Assembly: GCA_026018925.1 (NCBI GenBank)
Contig: JAKSZU010000016.1
Location: forward strand, 55,689,075 to 55,753,074
From: Tupaia tana
Lineage: Eukaryota > Chordata > Mammalia > Scandentia > Tupaiidae
Length of the DNA: 64,000 nucleotides
Direction of reading: 5' to 3'
Below are positions 19,562 through 31,310 of the stretch, piece after piece. A program made the translations under genes and the position numbers. Every line of letters starts with the position of its first letter. The stretch's first letter is position 1. Below the pieces are notes generated by a model. The model was not told the origin of the DNA. It ran no database searches and worked only from the letters and a program-made list of their open reading frames with translations.

Positions 19562-20545
19562 AACAAGACAAACTAAAACATGAAAATGTCCCAAATGTCC
19601 CAATGAGTCAATTGGGTTGTCCATTTCTCATCATTCATAGCAAATGCTGCCCAGACAGGCTTAAGGGTACAGTGCCTGCTGGATAGAAGTCTGGTTCCTG
19701 TTCATCCACCTGCTGAATTTCTGCAATCTTTAATTTGTTTAAGCCTTGTGTTTTCCTGAGTGACACTGATAGTCCTTCTGGGCACAGTGCTGTAAAATTG
19801 TAACCAAGTTGATTAATAAGGTGTCTCTATTTCCCCTCTTTCATTCACTGCCATTTACAAGAAAACAGTGAAAGTGGGTGGCAAAATACAGTTCTGTCAG
19901 GATCTTGCCTTAACAGAAATAAAGAAAAATGTGAAACTGTCAAATCTCAAGTGTTCTATATCTAGAAAAACATTATTGCATCCTCTCTGGCATCCCTCAA
20001 CATCCCATAATGCTCCTATCAGTGAAAAAAATAGTGTGATGTGTGGATGCTTCTGAGTTTATTTTCATTTGGTTCAGGGATGACCAGAATGATTTTCGAA
20101 TTCCAATAAAACAGTTACTCATAGTATTCCTGCCTTACCAGTCGGACAGAAATACATTATATTCATCATGCCAACCAGACTAAAATGTCCAGAAAATTTC
20201 ATGTTGGTCTCTGAAAAAATTCTAGTATTGATAGAGATTTTAGGTGTCATTTAGTCACCTGATTCATTATTTCTTCCTTCAAAAATCTTGTTGAAGGTCT
20301 CCTGCAAGCCAGACACTCTACTCTTCTACCTTTTGTCATTGTAATTGAAACTGTGGTCACTTCCATGCTTCTTTAATTTGGAGTTCTGGTCTCAGCTACC
20401 TCTGAGCCTAGGTTTGGGCACATGAGGGTCAGTGTGTTTCTATTGCTCAAATTTCCAGGGTAATATTGGTGCTTTTTCTTCTGGAAGCCTATTTATTCAG
20501 TTCTTTCTTCAACTCCAAGAAGTATTTTCCATCCTTTCACTAAAC
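19562..20545. other. Low-copy sequence
   Basis: No gene or repeat family is recognised with confidence. Confidence 0.4.
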
Positions 20546-20547
20546 TC

Positions 20548-21572
20548 CTTTTGTTGTTGTTGTTGTTTAAATTAGCTAGAGTCTATTTTTATTGCTTACA
20601 ACTAAAGAACACTACCTGCTAGGTTCCTACTTTGAGATCACATTACAAGGATTTTTTCCTTTCTTCATGACCTCTATAAAATTTCAAATAAAATAGCCTT
20701 ATTTTTGTAAGTGTTCAAAGTTTTAATTTTTTGTTAGTGTTCAAAAGCTCCAGTTTTAATGTCATTTCTATATAGTAGAAGCAGTCGCTTTTGTTCATAT
20801 AAGCTCAAGTCTTGAGTAGCTATTCTTTTTTTTTTCAGTCAAAGACATTACCATATGCATTATAATCAATAAATCTCTTTCTATTTGGCATTCCTTAACT
20901 GTTCTGCTTCTTTCTTCTTCCCTTGATTCCCTCCCTCTGACCTTTCTCCATTTCTCACCCTTTTCCCACACTGCCTTCAGTATCATTCTTGCTATCGTTT
21001 TATATCTTCCAGTCATTCAGTTTCTACCATAAAGAGCTGACATTCGATGTATATTGAGTAGGGACATACAATGCCTCTCCTTCATGGTCTGGCTTGGTTC
21101 ACTTTACAGTAAATCTTCCATATTTGTCCACTTTCTATCAAATTCCAGGGTCTCATTGCTTCTTGTGACTGAGTAGCATTCTGTAGTGTATATGTTCCAC
21201 ACTTTTTCAATCTATTCATCTGTTTATGGACATTTGGGTTCATTCCATGTCTGAACAATTGCAAATAATGCTGCAATAAAAATGGCTGTGTAAATGTTTT
21301 TCTGATTGAGCAGTTTCCTATCCTTTGGGTAGATACCCAGGAGCAGAAATGATGGATCATATGGTAGTTCTATTTGTAGATCTTTGAGGAACCTCCATAT
21401 TGTTCTCCACAGTGGCTGTACTGATTTACATTCTCACCGACAATGTAAGACAGTTCCCTTTTCACTGCAACCTTGCCAGCACTTATCATTTCTTAGTTTT
21501 GTAATTTTAGCCATTCTGACTGGGGTTAGGTGATATTTCATTGTAGTTCTGATTTGCATCTCCCTAGTAACT
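20548..21572 (-). mobile_element. 5'-truncated L1 (ORF2 C-terminus plus 3' UTR)
   Basis: On the minus strand, conceptual translation at about 21434-21550 gives REMQIRTTMKYHLTPVRMAK and CWQGCSEKGTVLHC, the conserved C-terminal zinc-knuckle-like region of mammalian L1 ORF2. The homology continues to about 21100 through 'NPNVHKQMNRLKKCGTYTLQ' with at least one frame change. The 3' UTR follows, and the (TTG)n run at 20551-20566 would be a degenerate A-tail. About 1 kb of a roughly 6-kb element remains. It is dead. Confidence 0.88.
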
Positions 21573-21855
21573 ATTCTTTGCCAGCCTAATGGGGAAGTCC
21601 ACGTTGAAAAAAGCAGAGCTCTCAAATCTATGTTTACATCTAATCTGCCTAACTAGACTATAAGCTTCTTACAGTAAGAGGTCATGGCTTATTCATTTTT
21701 GAATCTACAATAGTGATTCCTAGACCTCTGGCTTCAGAGCAGTAGACATGGTTCTTGAGACTTGTCAGAATATAGATGGTCATTAGATAGATGTGAGTCT
21801 TGAAAACAGATGACAATGTCTTGGGAGATGGAAGAGGATTTAAAAAGTAAGCCCC

Positions 21856-22103
21856 GGGAACCAGCAGTTAGCGTAATGGCTATGTCGCTGGACTCCCACG
21901 TAGTCGACCGCGGTTCGTGTCCCAGACCCGGTGGTTTAAAACTCACACCGGGCACGTGTGCGTGCGTGCCCAAGATCCCAAGAGGAGAATGGAGGAGAAG
22001 GGATTGCGGCGTGACCATCCCCCCTGAGGGGTGATTTCTCACTTTCTGTCTCTATGTCTCTCTCTGTCTGTCTGGCAAGCGCACGCGCCCTATAGCAAAA
22101 ACC

Positions 22104-22131
<28 letters not shown>
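21856..22131 (+). mobile_element. tRNA-derived SINE, young subfamily
   Basis: The head is GGAACCAGCAGTTAGCGTAA, the B box GGTTCGTGTCCCAG lies near 21912, and the full body has a long A-tail to about 22136. The 14-bp target-site duplication AAAAAGTAAGCCCC is perfect at 21842-21855 and 22132-22145. Confidence 0.95.
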
Positions 22132-22140
<9 letters not shown>

Positions 22141-22365
22141 GCCCCAAGTTATATCAACATTGAGGGTAAAGAAAGATGTGGGAGGAAAGCCAGCATCAGA
22201 GACAGAGAAACCAATCAGAGAAGTAAGAACCAAGCATGTTAACACAGAAGTCAGAGGAGATTTGAGTTTCAAGATAATAATCAGCAGTACCAAATACTGC
22301 AGAGAGTTCAGACCAGCTGAGCACTAAGATGAGCTCAAAGAATCTGACAACAAAAAACCACTGAT

Positions 22366-22626
22366 GGGCCAGCATGTGGCATGAAGAGTAAGGTACTGGA
22401 TCCCACACAGCCAGCTGTGCAGTTGGAGTCATAGACACAGTAGCTTGAAAATCACGCCAGTTGTATGTGCATACATGCCAGAAATTCCAAAAGGAAACTG
22501 TAGGAGAAGTAATGTAGCATGGCCATCCCCCTGGATGGGAGTGGAGGGGGTGATTTCTTATTCTCTCTCTCTTTCTCCCTCTCTCTCTCTCTGTGTCTGC
22601 CAAATGCATGTGTATTATAGCAGAAG
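22366..22626 (+). mobile_element. tRNA-derived SINE, older subfamily
   Basis: The head is GGGCCAGCATGTGGCATGAA, with a diverged B-box region near 22423, the usual body and a CT-rich segment. It ends '...tgtattatagcagaagc' and runs into a GAA repeat. Confidence 0.82.
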
Positions 22627-22631
22627 CTGAG

Positions 22632-22678
22632 AGAAGAAGAAGAAGAAGAAGAAGAAGAAGAAGAAGAAGAAGAAGAAA
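22632..22678 (+). repeat. (GAA)n microsatellite in the SINE tail
   Basis: About 15 uninterrupted GAA units lie directly after the SINE 3' end. This is a purine tract in the position of the A-tail. Confidence 0.95.
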
Positions 22679-22679
22679 A

Positions 22680-23173
22680 ATGAATGTCTCAAAAAGTCAT
22701 TGGCAGTAGAGTCATAGGGACCACAGCCAGATTGGTTGACAAGCTGAACAGCATGGTGGTGACTCCTTAGTGTGGTGGTTAAAGGGAAGGAAAAGGGGCA
22801 ATACTTCATTCACACTGAGGAAGTGGAGAGGGAGCTGTGGCTATTTTCTGTAAAGGAATAAATTATTAAGTAAATAATTATTTTTAAAGTAAAGTATCCT
22901 CACTGAAGCTCAATTCCCTGAATACCACTAAACCCCAAATTCCATTTTAAAATAATAAAAATAATTGGCATTTGTGTAGGACTTTGTACTTTACAGTGCA
23001 TGGGTTAGTGCTCTTTCTCTCTGGTGTTTAAGCAAAACTGATTTACTCAAAACCCCAACCAAGAATAGTCTTATATTGAATCTCAGGCAAACTAAGACTC
23101 TAAAACCCTTCCTTTGATCAGGGACTGAGAGCACTTGAAAAGAATACTGTGGTAATCCTCCCACTCTCCGCCT

Positions 23174-23174
<1 letters not shown>
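22680..23174. other. Low-copy sequence ending in a long A run
   Basis: No coding sequence is recognised. The stretch immediately before the A run does not match an L1 or SINE end known to me. Confidence 0.35.

Positions 23175-23220
<46 letters not shown>
23175..23220 (+). repeat. Poly(A) tract of 46 nt
   Basis: An uninterrupted A run follows 'cccactctccgcctc'. It may be the tail of a retrocopy, but I see neither a source transcript nor a clear target-site duplication. Confidence 0.9.
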
Positions 23221-23224
<4 letters not shown>

Positions 23225-23335
23225 AAGCACTGATGCAAATACCAAGTGCTTTGTGCTTTGAACTAAAAATCACACAATGCCAGGGGAGCAAAAAAAGTGC
23301 CCACATGAAGGTTTTCTCTAATGGAGACAAAGACC

Positions 23336-23364
23336 AAAAAAAAAAAAAAAAAAAAAAAAAAAAA
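23336..23364 (+). repeat. Poly(A) tract of 29 nt
   Basis: A second long A run lies 115 bp after the first. The source element is unclear. Confidence 0.9.
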
Positions 23365-23794
23365 CACTTCCTAACATGCTCAGCAGGGCTTAGAGAGTAA
23401 AGCCAATGTCATTTTCACACTATCTGATGCCAAAACTCTTACCCCTGTTATAGTACATGTTCCTAGTTATTTTATTTTATATTATTTTATTTTTTTAAAT
23501 GCCTCTTGATGTTGGATGGGGAGAGCGCACATTCCCAGGTAAATGTACTAAAGCACGGGGCTTGGTGGATCCATTCTACACTCCATCCTTACAGCCCAGT
23601 CGTCAACTTCTTAAATAAAGGAACCTTGTCCATCTATTATAGTTTATACTATATTCTCATGACATAGCACAGTGTCTGACAAGGCATGATTATTTGTTCA
23701 ATTAATTGGTTAATGCCCTTGCTAAGGTCCTCATTATTTCTTGCCTGCACAATTACATTCCCTAGTGAATGCCCCTGCCTGTATCTTCTCCCCT

Positions 23795-24305
23795 AGCATC
23801 AGTCATCTCTTGCTATGAAGCAAACCATCACAAACACAATGTCTTAAAACAACAGTGATCCTTTACTTTGTCCTCAATTGTGTGGTTTTGGCAGGGCTCA
23901 GCAGGGATACCCCCTCTCTCTTCTATGTGGCATTAGCTCATTGCTCAACTAGGAGCTAGCGAAGCTACTTCGAAGATGGTGCATTCCTATGGCTGGTAGA
24001 CTGATGCCTAGTGTCAACTGGGAGTTTGGCCATGGCTGTCAGCCAGGGTCCTGAATTCCTCTCCACATAGACCTCTCCCCAAATGCTTGGGCATCCTTGT
24101 GGCAAGGTGGCTGAGTTCCCAGAGCAAATAAGCTGAGGCCTATGTGGGAGCTGTACTGCCTTCTACAATCCCACTGGGAAAGCCACACAGCATCATAATC
24201 CTATTTAGATACAACTCAGTGGAGGGAGTGCCATAGAGATATTGTAAAAAGAACACATGGGGTGGCTAATATGGTTGCAGCCATTTATACAATCTGCAGT
24301 ATTTC
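23795..24305 (-). mobile_element. Ancient LTR-like repeat (ERVL/MaLR class), antisense
   Basis: It starts 'tctcttgctatgaagcaaaccatcacaaac', reaching TGTCTTAAAACAACAGTGAT, and goes on through 'ggcagggctcagcaggga', 'agccacacagcatca' and a final 'gcagccatttatacaatctgcag'. Similar sequence occurs at 36375, 37987 and 52880. The layout matches a mammal-wide LTR family whose exact name I cannot confirm. Confidence 0.6.
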
Positions 24306-24319
24306 CACCCATCTTTCTC

Positions 24320-24630
24320 AATGCTTCTTGAAGATATCCTAAAACACAAATCTGGTTTTGATATCTCTCAGCTTAAAAATGTCCAACATTTTCCTTTACT
24401 AAAGAGATAAATTCCATTCTCCTAGTGAGGGCACAGAAAACCTGGGGGAATGCAAATCTTCTAGGACCTGATTCCTGCAACCTTCCTAGTTTTACCTCTC
24501 ACCTGGTCCCAAAGTCCACACCAATAGCATCTTTCCCTCACTTGTTCTTCCTGCTACCTCCAAGAGGTCATTAACACTTATCTCATCAGGTGTATCTTCA
24601 CCTGGAAAGAATGAGTCCTTTCTCCATCAC
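24320..24630 (+). mobile_element. L2 fragment
   Basis: The order 'aacacaaatctggttttgat', 'cagcttaaaaatgtccaacat', 'accttcctagttttacctctc', 'ttgttcttcctgct' and 'caccTGGAAAGAATGAGTCC' follows the L2 ORF2 3' region. It is strongly diverged. Confidence 0.5.
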
Positions 24631-24734
24631 CTGTCCTATCTCTACAACTATCAGGGTTAGGTTACTCCCTGTGGATCATCCGGAGCATTATTCTATTGGA
24701 TTTAGCATTTTCTATTTTTTATGTCTTTATTCCT

Positions 24735-24990
24735 AATTAAAGAACATGTGCGGGCACCTGAGTACAGTGTATGTGCGTGTATTAGAGAGAGAGAGATGCA
24801 ACCTCCATAGGGTCTGATAATGCTGTGATCCCCTTCCTTCAGTTCTCCAGCCCAAGGTAGATCTTGGGTACTCACTCATGTGCCTGACATGTTCCAGGTT
24901 GACCAGGTCAAAAATCTGAAGCACAGCCACCATGTTGGGTCCTACTTCTCTCAAGCAGCACATAACCATTGCATCACAGAGCTGGCCCAG
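24735..24990 (-). mobile_element. tRNA-derived SINE, older subfamily, antisense
   Basis: The GA run (reverse of the CT segment), the body complement 'ccatagggtctgataatgctgtg', 'atgtgcctgacatgttccagg' and the head complement 'cacagagctggccca' are present in order. Confidence 0.78.
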
Positions 24991-25144
24991 CTTTCTCCAT
25001 TTTCAGTAACAATTTATTTTTCAATATCTCCTTGAAAAATGACCTCCTAGAGAGAACAAACTTTGTTTAACTTATGTATGCATCCAGGGCCTCACAAGAA
25101 TAATAGTTATCACTGTTAACTGGGACACACAGAATAAAAAGTTA

Positions 25145-25258
25145 AATGTAAGATACGCAGAGAGTAAGTGACTTGCTTATTATCACCATAAATGGCAGAA
25201 CTAGAATTTTAGTCTAATTCTTTCTAGTTCTAAAGCCTTCACTCTCCACAGAAAGTGA
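25145..25258 (-). repeat. MIR, antisense
   Basis: 'gagagtaagtgacttgctta', 'tggcagaactagaatttta' and 'gttctaaagccttcactctc' follow the antisense MIR order. Confidence 0.65.
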
Positions 25259-25259
25259 A

Positions 25260-26045
25260 CTAAATGGTTCTCAAATGTACTGCTAAGGTAATAGGAAGAG
25301 ATAAAAGCAAGATCACAGTTTCTTCAGCCCTTAAAACTAACACAATAAATTTAATACAAGTGTAAGAATAGGCAATCATAATAATAAAAAAGGACACAAG
25401 TTTATGCCATAATCCTTTCTGAAAGTCTAGGAAAAAGGTCTATGAATTAGTATTTCTTATAGCCATCACCCCCCAAAAAAATGGTTGATAGACAAAATCA
25501 CAAAATATCATATAAAGATCTCAATTTCAGGAGAAGTTAGCTGAGGGAATGTGTGGGCAGTTGGGGGGGAGTGGAGTATAGATGAAGAAAAGGCTGCATA
25601 AACTAAAACCCTCCTCCACAATTTCAGTGTCTCACCTTTGCTTTTCCCTGACTGAAAGAAAAGCTAGAGAGGGAATAGAGAATGATTATAATTGCTCAAA
25701 GCTAATTACCTTCAGCAATAACAAGGATTTAGCAATGCAGTAAAGAAAATAAATAAGACAAAATGTCCTGAGGGAGAGAGAGTCTTAGAAGGGAAAGAAA
25801 CACAGAGACCCAGTTCCATCCCTCTTGTCCCACAGACCAAATACTGTGGCCCAAATCCCTTGGTTTCACTTCATCATCTTCCACAGGCTGGGAGTGGTGT
25901 AGAAACAGTCACTGGGAAAAGGTGGGTGGAGTCAAGTAAGAAAAGCATTAGGACTAAATATCCACTCAAAGTGAAATTTTTGGATACTTCCTGGAACTGG
26001 GAAAATGACTCAAAGTTCAAGATTGACTTCAATAAGAATCCTAAG
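25260..26045. other. Low-copy sequence
   Basis: No gene or repeat family is recognised. A 75-codon frame at 25860-26087 has no known domain. Confidence 0.4.
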
Positions 26046-26063
26046 ACAAGACTTTTTGTTAAG

Positions 26064-26263
26064 TTGATGTACTTATTTCTTCCATGAGAGAGAGACAGTT
26101 ACCCTCAACAGGGCCTTCATGCCATAAACCACCCCAAATCTCAGCCAGCCTAGATCAAGGATACAGCATACACCTGTCATGCTCAGGGAGGTCCTAGGTT
26201 GTGAATCCATGACCTCTTTCATGGGGGTACAGTTCTGTCACCAGTGTGTCACCAGGTGGCCCC
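26064..26263 (-). mobile_element. tRNA-derived SINE, second family, antisense
   Basis: The reverse-strand body reads 'cctcaacagggccttcatgcc', 'aatctcagccagcctagatcaagga' and 'aggtcctaggttgtgaatcc', and ends at 'caccaggtggcccc'. The flanks AAGACTTTTTGTTAA (26048) and AAGACTTCTTAAC (26264) look like a diverged target-site duplication. Confidence 0.82.
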
Positions 26264-26265
26264 AA

Positions 26266-26625
26266 GACTTCTTAACAAACTTGGACAAGTGAAAGCAGAA
26301 ACTGCCCATAACCATAATGTCCCATATCCCCAACTTACTTGGTCTTGCTCTCTTTTTATCACTCTCTCTCTCTTTGTTTTCTCTCTTCTTTCTTCCCTCC
26401 TCCCTCTCTCTTTCAAGCCTTCCTTCAACTTCACACTCTGCAATCTCAAGCAAGAAGACAAAGAGATCCCAACTTCAAGGAGACTCAGACTCTATTGGAA
26501 CCAATGCAACTGATGATATTAAAAATGAGCAAATAGGAAAGAAATTTTTAAAACTCTTAGCATTTATGCTAATAACTAGTACAAATACATAGAAAGGAAG
26601 AAAAATAGGAGGCAAAACATAGATT
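26266..26625. other. Low-copy sequence with a CT-rich stretch
   Basis: A CT-rich stretch at about 26340-26420 produces several short overlapping frames on both strands. None is supported as a gene. Confidence 0.4.
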
Positions 26626-26639
26626 AAAAACTCTCTTCT

Positions 26640-26920
26640 GGGACAAGCAGTTACCATAATGGCTATGTGGCTGGACTCCCATGCAGTCGACTTCGGTTTG
26701 CGTCCCCGACCCGGTGGCTTAAAACTCACGCCGGGCGCATGTGTGTGCGTTTCCAAGATCCCGAGAAGAGAATGGAGGAGAAGGGATTGCGGCGTGGCCA
26801 TCACCCCTGAGGGGTGATTTCTCACTTTCTGTTTCTCTGTCCCTCTCTGTCTGGCGAGTGCACACACCCTATAGCAAAAACCTCTTAAAAAAAAAAAAAA
26901 AAAAAACAAAAAAAAAAAAA
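26640..26920 (+). mobile_element. tRNA-derived SINE, young subfamily
   Basis: The head is GGGACAAGCAGTTACCATAA and the B-box region GGTTTGCGTCCCCG lies near 26695. CpG sites are retained and the A-tail is about 38 nt with one C. The target-site duplication AAA(A/C)CTCTCTTC occurs at 26627-26638 and 26921-26932. Confidence 0.93.
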
Positions 26921-27720
26921 AAACCTCTCTTCCGAATTTTTACCTCATGTCGTAGGGTAGAATATTCTGGGGATCTTTTCACTATGAAACAAGTTGATGC
27001 TGAGTTTATTATAGCAAATGTATATCTAAATGCATAACAAAATTCACACAAAATTAAGGGACATTTTTAGGGAATCAAATTGAAGTAGACATTGATGCCA
27101 GAGTGGTGAGCACATCCAGGAGCCAAAGCTACCCTGGAGTGCTGGCTGATGTCAGTATCCTGGATTTGGATTTTAATGGCTTGGCAGGGAATAAGATACC
27201 AAGTTTTCCATATGTCTGTGGTAAAGAATTGTAACTGAGACTCCACACATCCAGCCAGGATCCCAAAAGGGCTACACCTACAATGAAAAGCTGAACTATG
27301 GGAACAAGTCTTCCTACAAGAAAAGAAACCCAAAACAAATGGGAAATGTATTAGTCTTGGCTGAGGCAGAGAGTAGAGGAGATCTCCTCTGAGATGTGTA
27401 ATCAAGCTCTGTCCTCACATGAGAATGGAAGTGAATTTACTGCTGACTGGTCCAGGAAAACTCAAAGTAAATCATTAGATTGAAGTAGCATCATGTCGGT
27501 AGCAGGAATTCTTCCCACCCTAGGCTCTCCCACACCTGGTTCAAATATAAAAGCCATAAATGAGCTCAAAATTAAAAATTGAAAAAGAAGTGAGGAAGAA
27601 AGTCATCATCACCAAGAATCAGCAAAAATAATGCACCGTAGAGTCTCAAGAATTTTTGAGGTTAACATTATCAGATACAGACTATTAAAATCATTTAAAA
27701 TATTTAAAAGTAAAAGGTAT

Positions 27721-28015
27721 GGGCTAACTGCATACCCCAGTGGTTGGGTACTGTGTAGAAGAAGCCAGATCCTACATGGCCAACCAGAGTTTGAGTCTCA
27801 GTCCTAGTGGCATGAAAAACACACCAATCACATGAACTTGTATTCAGGATCCATCCTGATGGGATGGAGTACTGGAGGAAAAGGATTGTAATGTGACCAG
27901 GTCCAGTAGAGGGATTCTCTCTCTCCCTCTCTCTCTTTCTCATGCATATGTAAGCACCCTCCGGTGTTAAAAAAAGAAAGAAAAGGAAAGGAAAGGAAAG
28001 GGAAAAAAAGAAAAC
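27721..28015 (+). mobile_element. tRNA-derived SINE nested in the L1
   Basis: It starts GGGCTAACTGCATACCCCAG with a B-box-like AGTTTGAGTCTCAG near 27788. It has the usual body and CT segment, and its tail is expanded into a GGAAA/AAAAG purine repeat. The target-site duplication AAAAGGTAT occurs at 27712-27720 and 28016-28024. Confidence 0.88.
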
Positions 28016-28514
28016 AAAAGGTATAATAAACAATGACTATAAATTTAGAGACTTCCAAAATAAATACAATGTAGCATTAATGGTATAGTGTTGATCTTAG
28101 CTGCCTTCCAAAATAACCACACAGATTTAAAAAATAATCAAATAGAATTTCTAAACATGAAAAATGTAATTATTAAAATTTATAAATCAACATGATTCAA
28201 AAAATTGAGTAGACACAACTGAAAAGAGAATTAATGAATTGGAAGAGACTGCCCAGAATATAGCACAAAGAGATATGACATTTGGAAGAGCAGAGGGGAA
28301 AGAATGATACAGTCTAACACATTAATCAAAGTTTCAAAAGAAGAAAATATACAGAATTCAGAAGAGAAAAATATTAAAACAAGCAATGACTGAGAATTTT
28401 CCAAAAATAATGAAGGAATTTTCAGATTCAGAAACTACAACAAATCTGAAGTAGGATCCATAAAAAGAGTATCTAAGGTACATCACAGTTAAAATCCCAG
28501 AACATCAAAGGGAA

Positions 28515-28608
28515 AGAAGAAGGAGAGAAAGAGAGAAAGAGAGAAGGAAGGAAGGAAGGAAAGATAGAAAGAAGAAGAAAAGAAAGAAAGAAGGAAAAAA
28601 GAAAGAAA
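28515..28608 (+). repeat. Purine-rich (GAAA/GGAA) simple repeat
   Basis: A run of GAGAAA, GGAA and GAAA units interrupts the L1 sequence between its 'acatcaaaggg' and 'aaaatcttaaaagtagcc' parts. Confidence 0.85.
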
Positions 28609-29117
28609 ATCTTAAAAGTAGCCAGGGAGAAATTATGGATCACCTGCTAATTCATGCTAATTAAACTGCCTCTACAATTCCTGAACAGAAATTGTAAAAT
28701 TCAGAAAAGCATAGAATAATAAAGGGGTTGCCCATTCTTTATTAATGCCTTATCACTAAGTGAATCTAAGAACTCTAAATATAATCTAACAAAGGTGGAA
28801 ATGAGAAGAGAGCCAAACAATGAATAGATTGAAACTTTCTTTTTTCAGAAATTCAAGGTGGTGACTTTGATTTGAAAATAAATATAAAAATTAAGATGTA
28901 AAGTATTTAGAGGAAATGTATCCAGCCAAACTATTACCTAATCACGGAGGTAACATGAACTAAAGATGAAGTCAAATATATCCTGACCAACAGATCCTCA
29001 CCAAAGGAAAACCCAAAGGATATACTTCAGGCAAAAGGCAATGATCTACCAGGAAAGTCTAAGATTCAAAAAGAAATTGAAACTAAGTGAAGCAATACTT
29101 ATATCAGAATATCCAAA

Positions 29118-29300
29118 GCATCTGTTGTCAAACTGGATCACAGGCCAAATCCAGTCCATTGTGTATTTTTGTTAATAAAGCTTTATTGGAATTTAATCAT
29201 TCTTACTTGTTTACATAGTGTATATAGCAGTGTGCCATAAAACATCAGCACTGAATAATTATAACATACAGACATTATGGCCAGCAAATGCAGACCTTCA

Positions 29301-29346
<46 letters not shown>

Positions 29347-29358
29347 GTTGATCCCTAT
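29118..29358. mobile_element. hAT-type DNA element nested in the L1
   Basis: The phrases 'aactggatcacaggccaaatcc', 'tgttaataaagctttattgg' and 'cagacattatggccagcaaa' and the closing 'agtttgttgatccct' match the mammalian hAT-like repeat that starts 'caggggtcggcaaac'. A 40-nt poly(A) expansion lies near its right end (29303-29342). It is non-autonomous. Confidence 0.7.
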
Positions 29359-30774
29359 TCCCACCTTATAAAGCATTTCTAAAATAAAACAATAAAAGTA
29401 ACACTAATTTATGAATTTAAAGGAAAAATTAGCATAAAACTAAATGTTGATCTGCAATAATATGTAAGAAAAGGGGTGAGTGAAGAAATTTAAAGTATTG
29501 TAAGGTATAGTATTGTCCAGAGAGAAAAGCTTTTGGGTTACTTTGGGTTTTAACCTACTTATTAAAATTTTAAGAGTAGTGACTAAAAGACTAGAAGAAA
29601 GTGAAAACTTCCAAAATAGCAAAAGATGAAATGAAATTGAAAAGTATAATCAATCTAAAAGAAGACAGAAAAGGAAAATCAGTGAGGCACAGAAAAGACA
29701 GATCAAATAGAATGTAGAAATTATATTGCCAGAAAGAAGATTAAAGGTAAATAAATAGACTAACTCATATTCACCAGTTAATAGACAGAGAATGTCAGAT
29801 TCAGTTTTTTAAAAAATTAGTGATATACTAGTATACAAATGAGAATTAAAAGGACAGGAAAAAATATGATGTAGTTTACTGATATAAGATAAAGTAGACT
29901 TTAAAGCAAAAAGCATTGTTATGAATAAAGAGAACTGCTATTATGATCAAAGGTTCGCTTCATCAGGAAGATATAACAATTCTCTGTTTGTTCGTGATTA
30001 ATATCATAGTCTCATTCATAACATAAGAATTACAGAACTATAAAAGAAATTGTCAAATCCATCAACAGAGTGGGGGAATAAAACACATCTTTCCTAGAAA
30101 TAAATGAAGCAATCAGTAAATTATAGAAGGTTGAACTATACAATTAACAAGCTTGACCTAATGAATATGTATATGTTCCTGCACCAATTAGGGAAATCAT
30201 TTCTTCTCAACCCAATCATGAAGCATTTATTAAAAACTGACCGCATTGTATGTCAGAAAGTTCTTAAATTTTCCATAGAATCAGAATCTAACAGATCACA
30301 TTCACCAAAATTCAATTAAGTTAGAAATCTACAATGAAAAGGTAACAGTAACTCTTAATGCATTTCAGAAAAACTTTTTCAAAAACTATCATAAAAGTTT
30401 CTAAACATAAATATTATCAATTCTACATTTGTATCACCAAGTTTGATGAGTGACATCTAAACAGTCACACTATAAAATAATTCATGAGTTCAGGAAAAAC
30501 TTAGATAAAGAAGATACAACTGAATTTAATGAGGTCTAAAATAAAGGGAAGATGGCCAAACAATTAATGGATTGGGACTTTGTTTACTAAGTAAAGATGG
30601 TGACTTAAATTTGAAAATAAATTGAAAAATAATAGGAAGAAAAGAAAAAAATACAATGATTAAAAACTAATGACTGGTTCTTTGAAAAGACAAAGACATA
30701 CTCATTATCTCACTTATATGAGCAGGCTTCAAAAAGGTCACGGAAAACATGTATTACAAAAAAAATTATGCATG

Positions 30775-31036
30775 GGGAACCAGCAGTTAGCGTAATGGCT
30801 ATGTCGCTGGACTCCCACGTAGTTGACCGCGGTTCGTGTCCCAGACCCGGTGGCTTAAAACTCACGCCGGGCGCATGTGCGTGCGTGCCCAAGATCCCGA
30901 GAGGAGAATGGAGGAGAAGGGATTGCGGCGTGACCATGCCCCCTGGGGGGTGATTTCTCGCTTTCTGTCTCTATGTCTCTGTCTGTCTGGCAAGTGCACG
31001 CACCCTATAGTGAAAATCTCTCCAAAAAAAAAAAAA
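30775..31036 (+). mobile_element. tRNA-derived SINE, first of a tandem pair in the MITE
   Basis: The head is GGAACCAGCAGTTAGCGTAA with a B box GGTTCGTGTCCCAG near 30832. CpG-rich text is retained ('cgccgggcgcatgtgcg') and the A-tail is short. The left flank is ATTATGCATGG and the right flank ATTATGG. Confidence 0.93.
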
Positions 31037-31041
31037 TTATG

Positions 31042-31310
31042 GGGAACCAGCAGTTAGCGTAATGGCTATGTCGCTGGACTCCCACGTAGTCGACCGCGGT
31101 TGGCGTCTCGGACCCGGTGGCTTACAACTCACGCCGGGCGCGTGTGCGTGCGTGCCCAAGATCCCGAGAGGAGAATGGAGGAGAAGGGATTGTGGCGTGA
31201 CCATCCTCCCTGGGGGGTGATTTCTCGCTTTCTGTCTCTATGTCTCTCTCTGTCTGTCTGGCGAGCGCACGCGCCCTATAGCGAAAAACCTCTCTAAAAA
31301 AAAAAAAAAA
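31042..31310 (+). mobile_element. tRNA-derived SINE, second of the tandem pair
   Basis: The same young subfamily is present, with head GGAACCAGCAGTTAGCGTAA and body CpGs intact ('cgccgggcgcgtgtgcgtg'). The B box is altered to GGTTGGCGTCTCGG. The right flank is ATTATGCATGG, as to the left of the first copy. Confidence 0.94.

Noticed and set aside
21082..21625. L1 ORF2 C-terminal peptides as a possible active reverse transcriptase
   Set aside because: Only the last part of ORF2 remains, with frame changes. The polymerase and endonuclease are absent.
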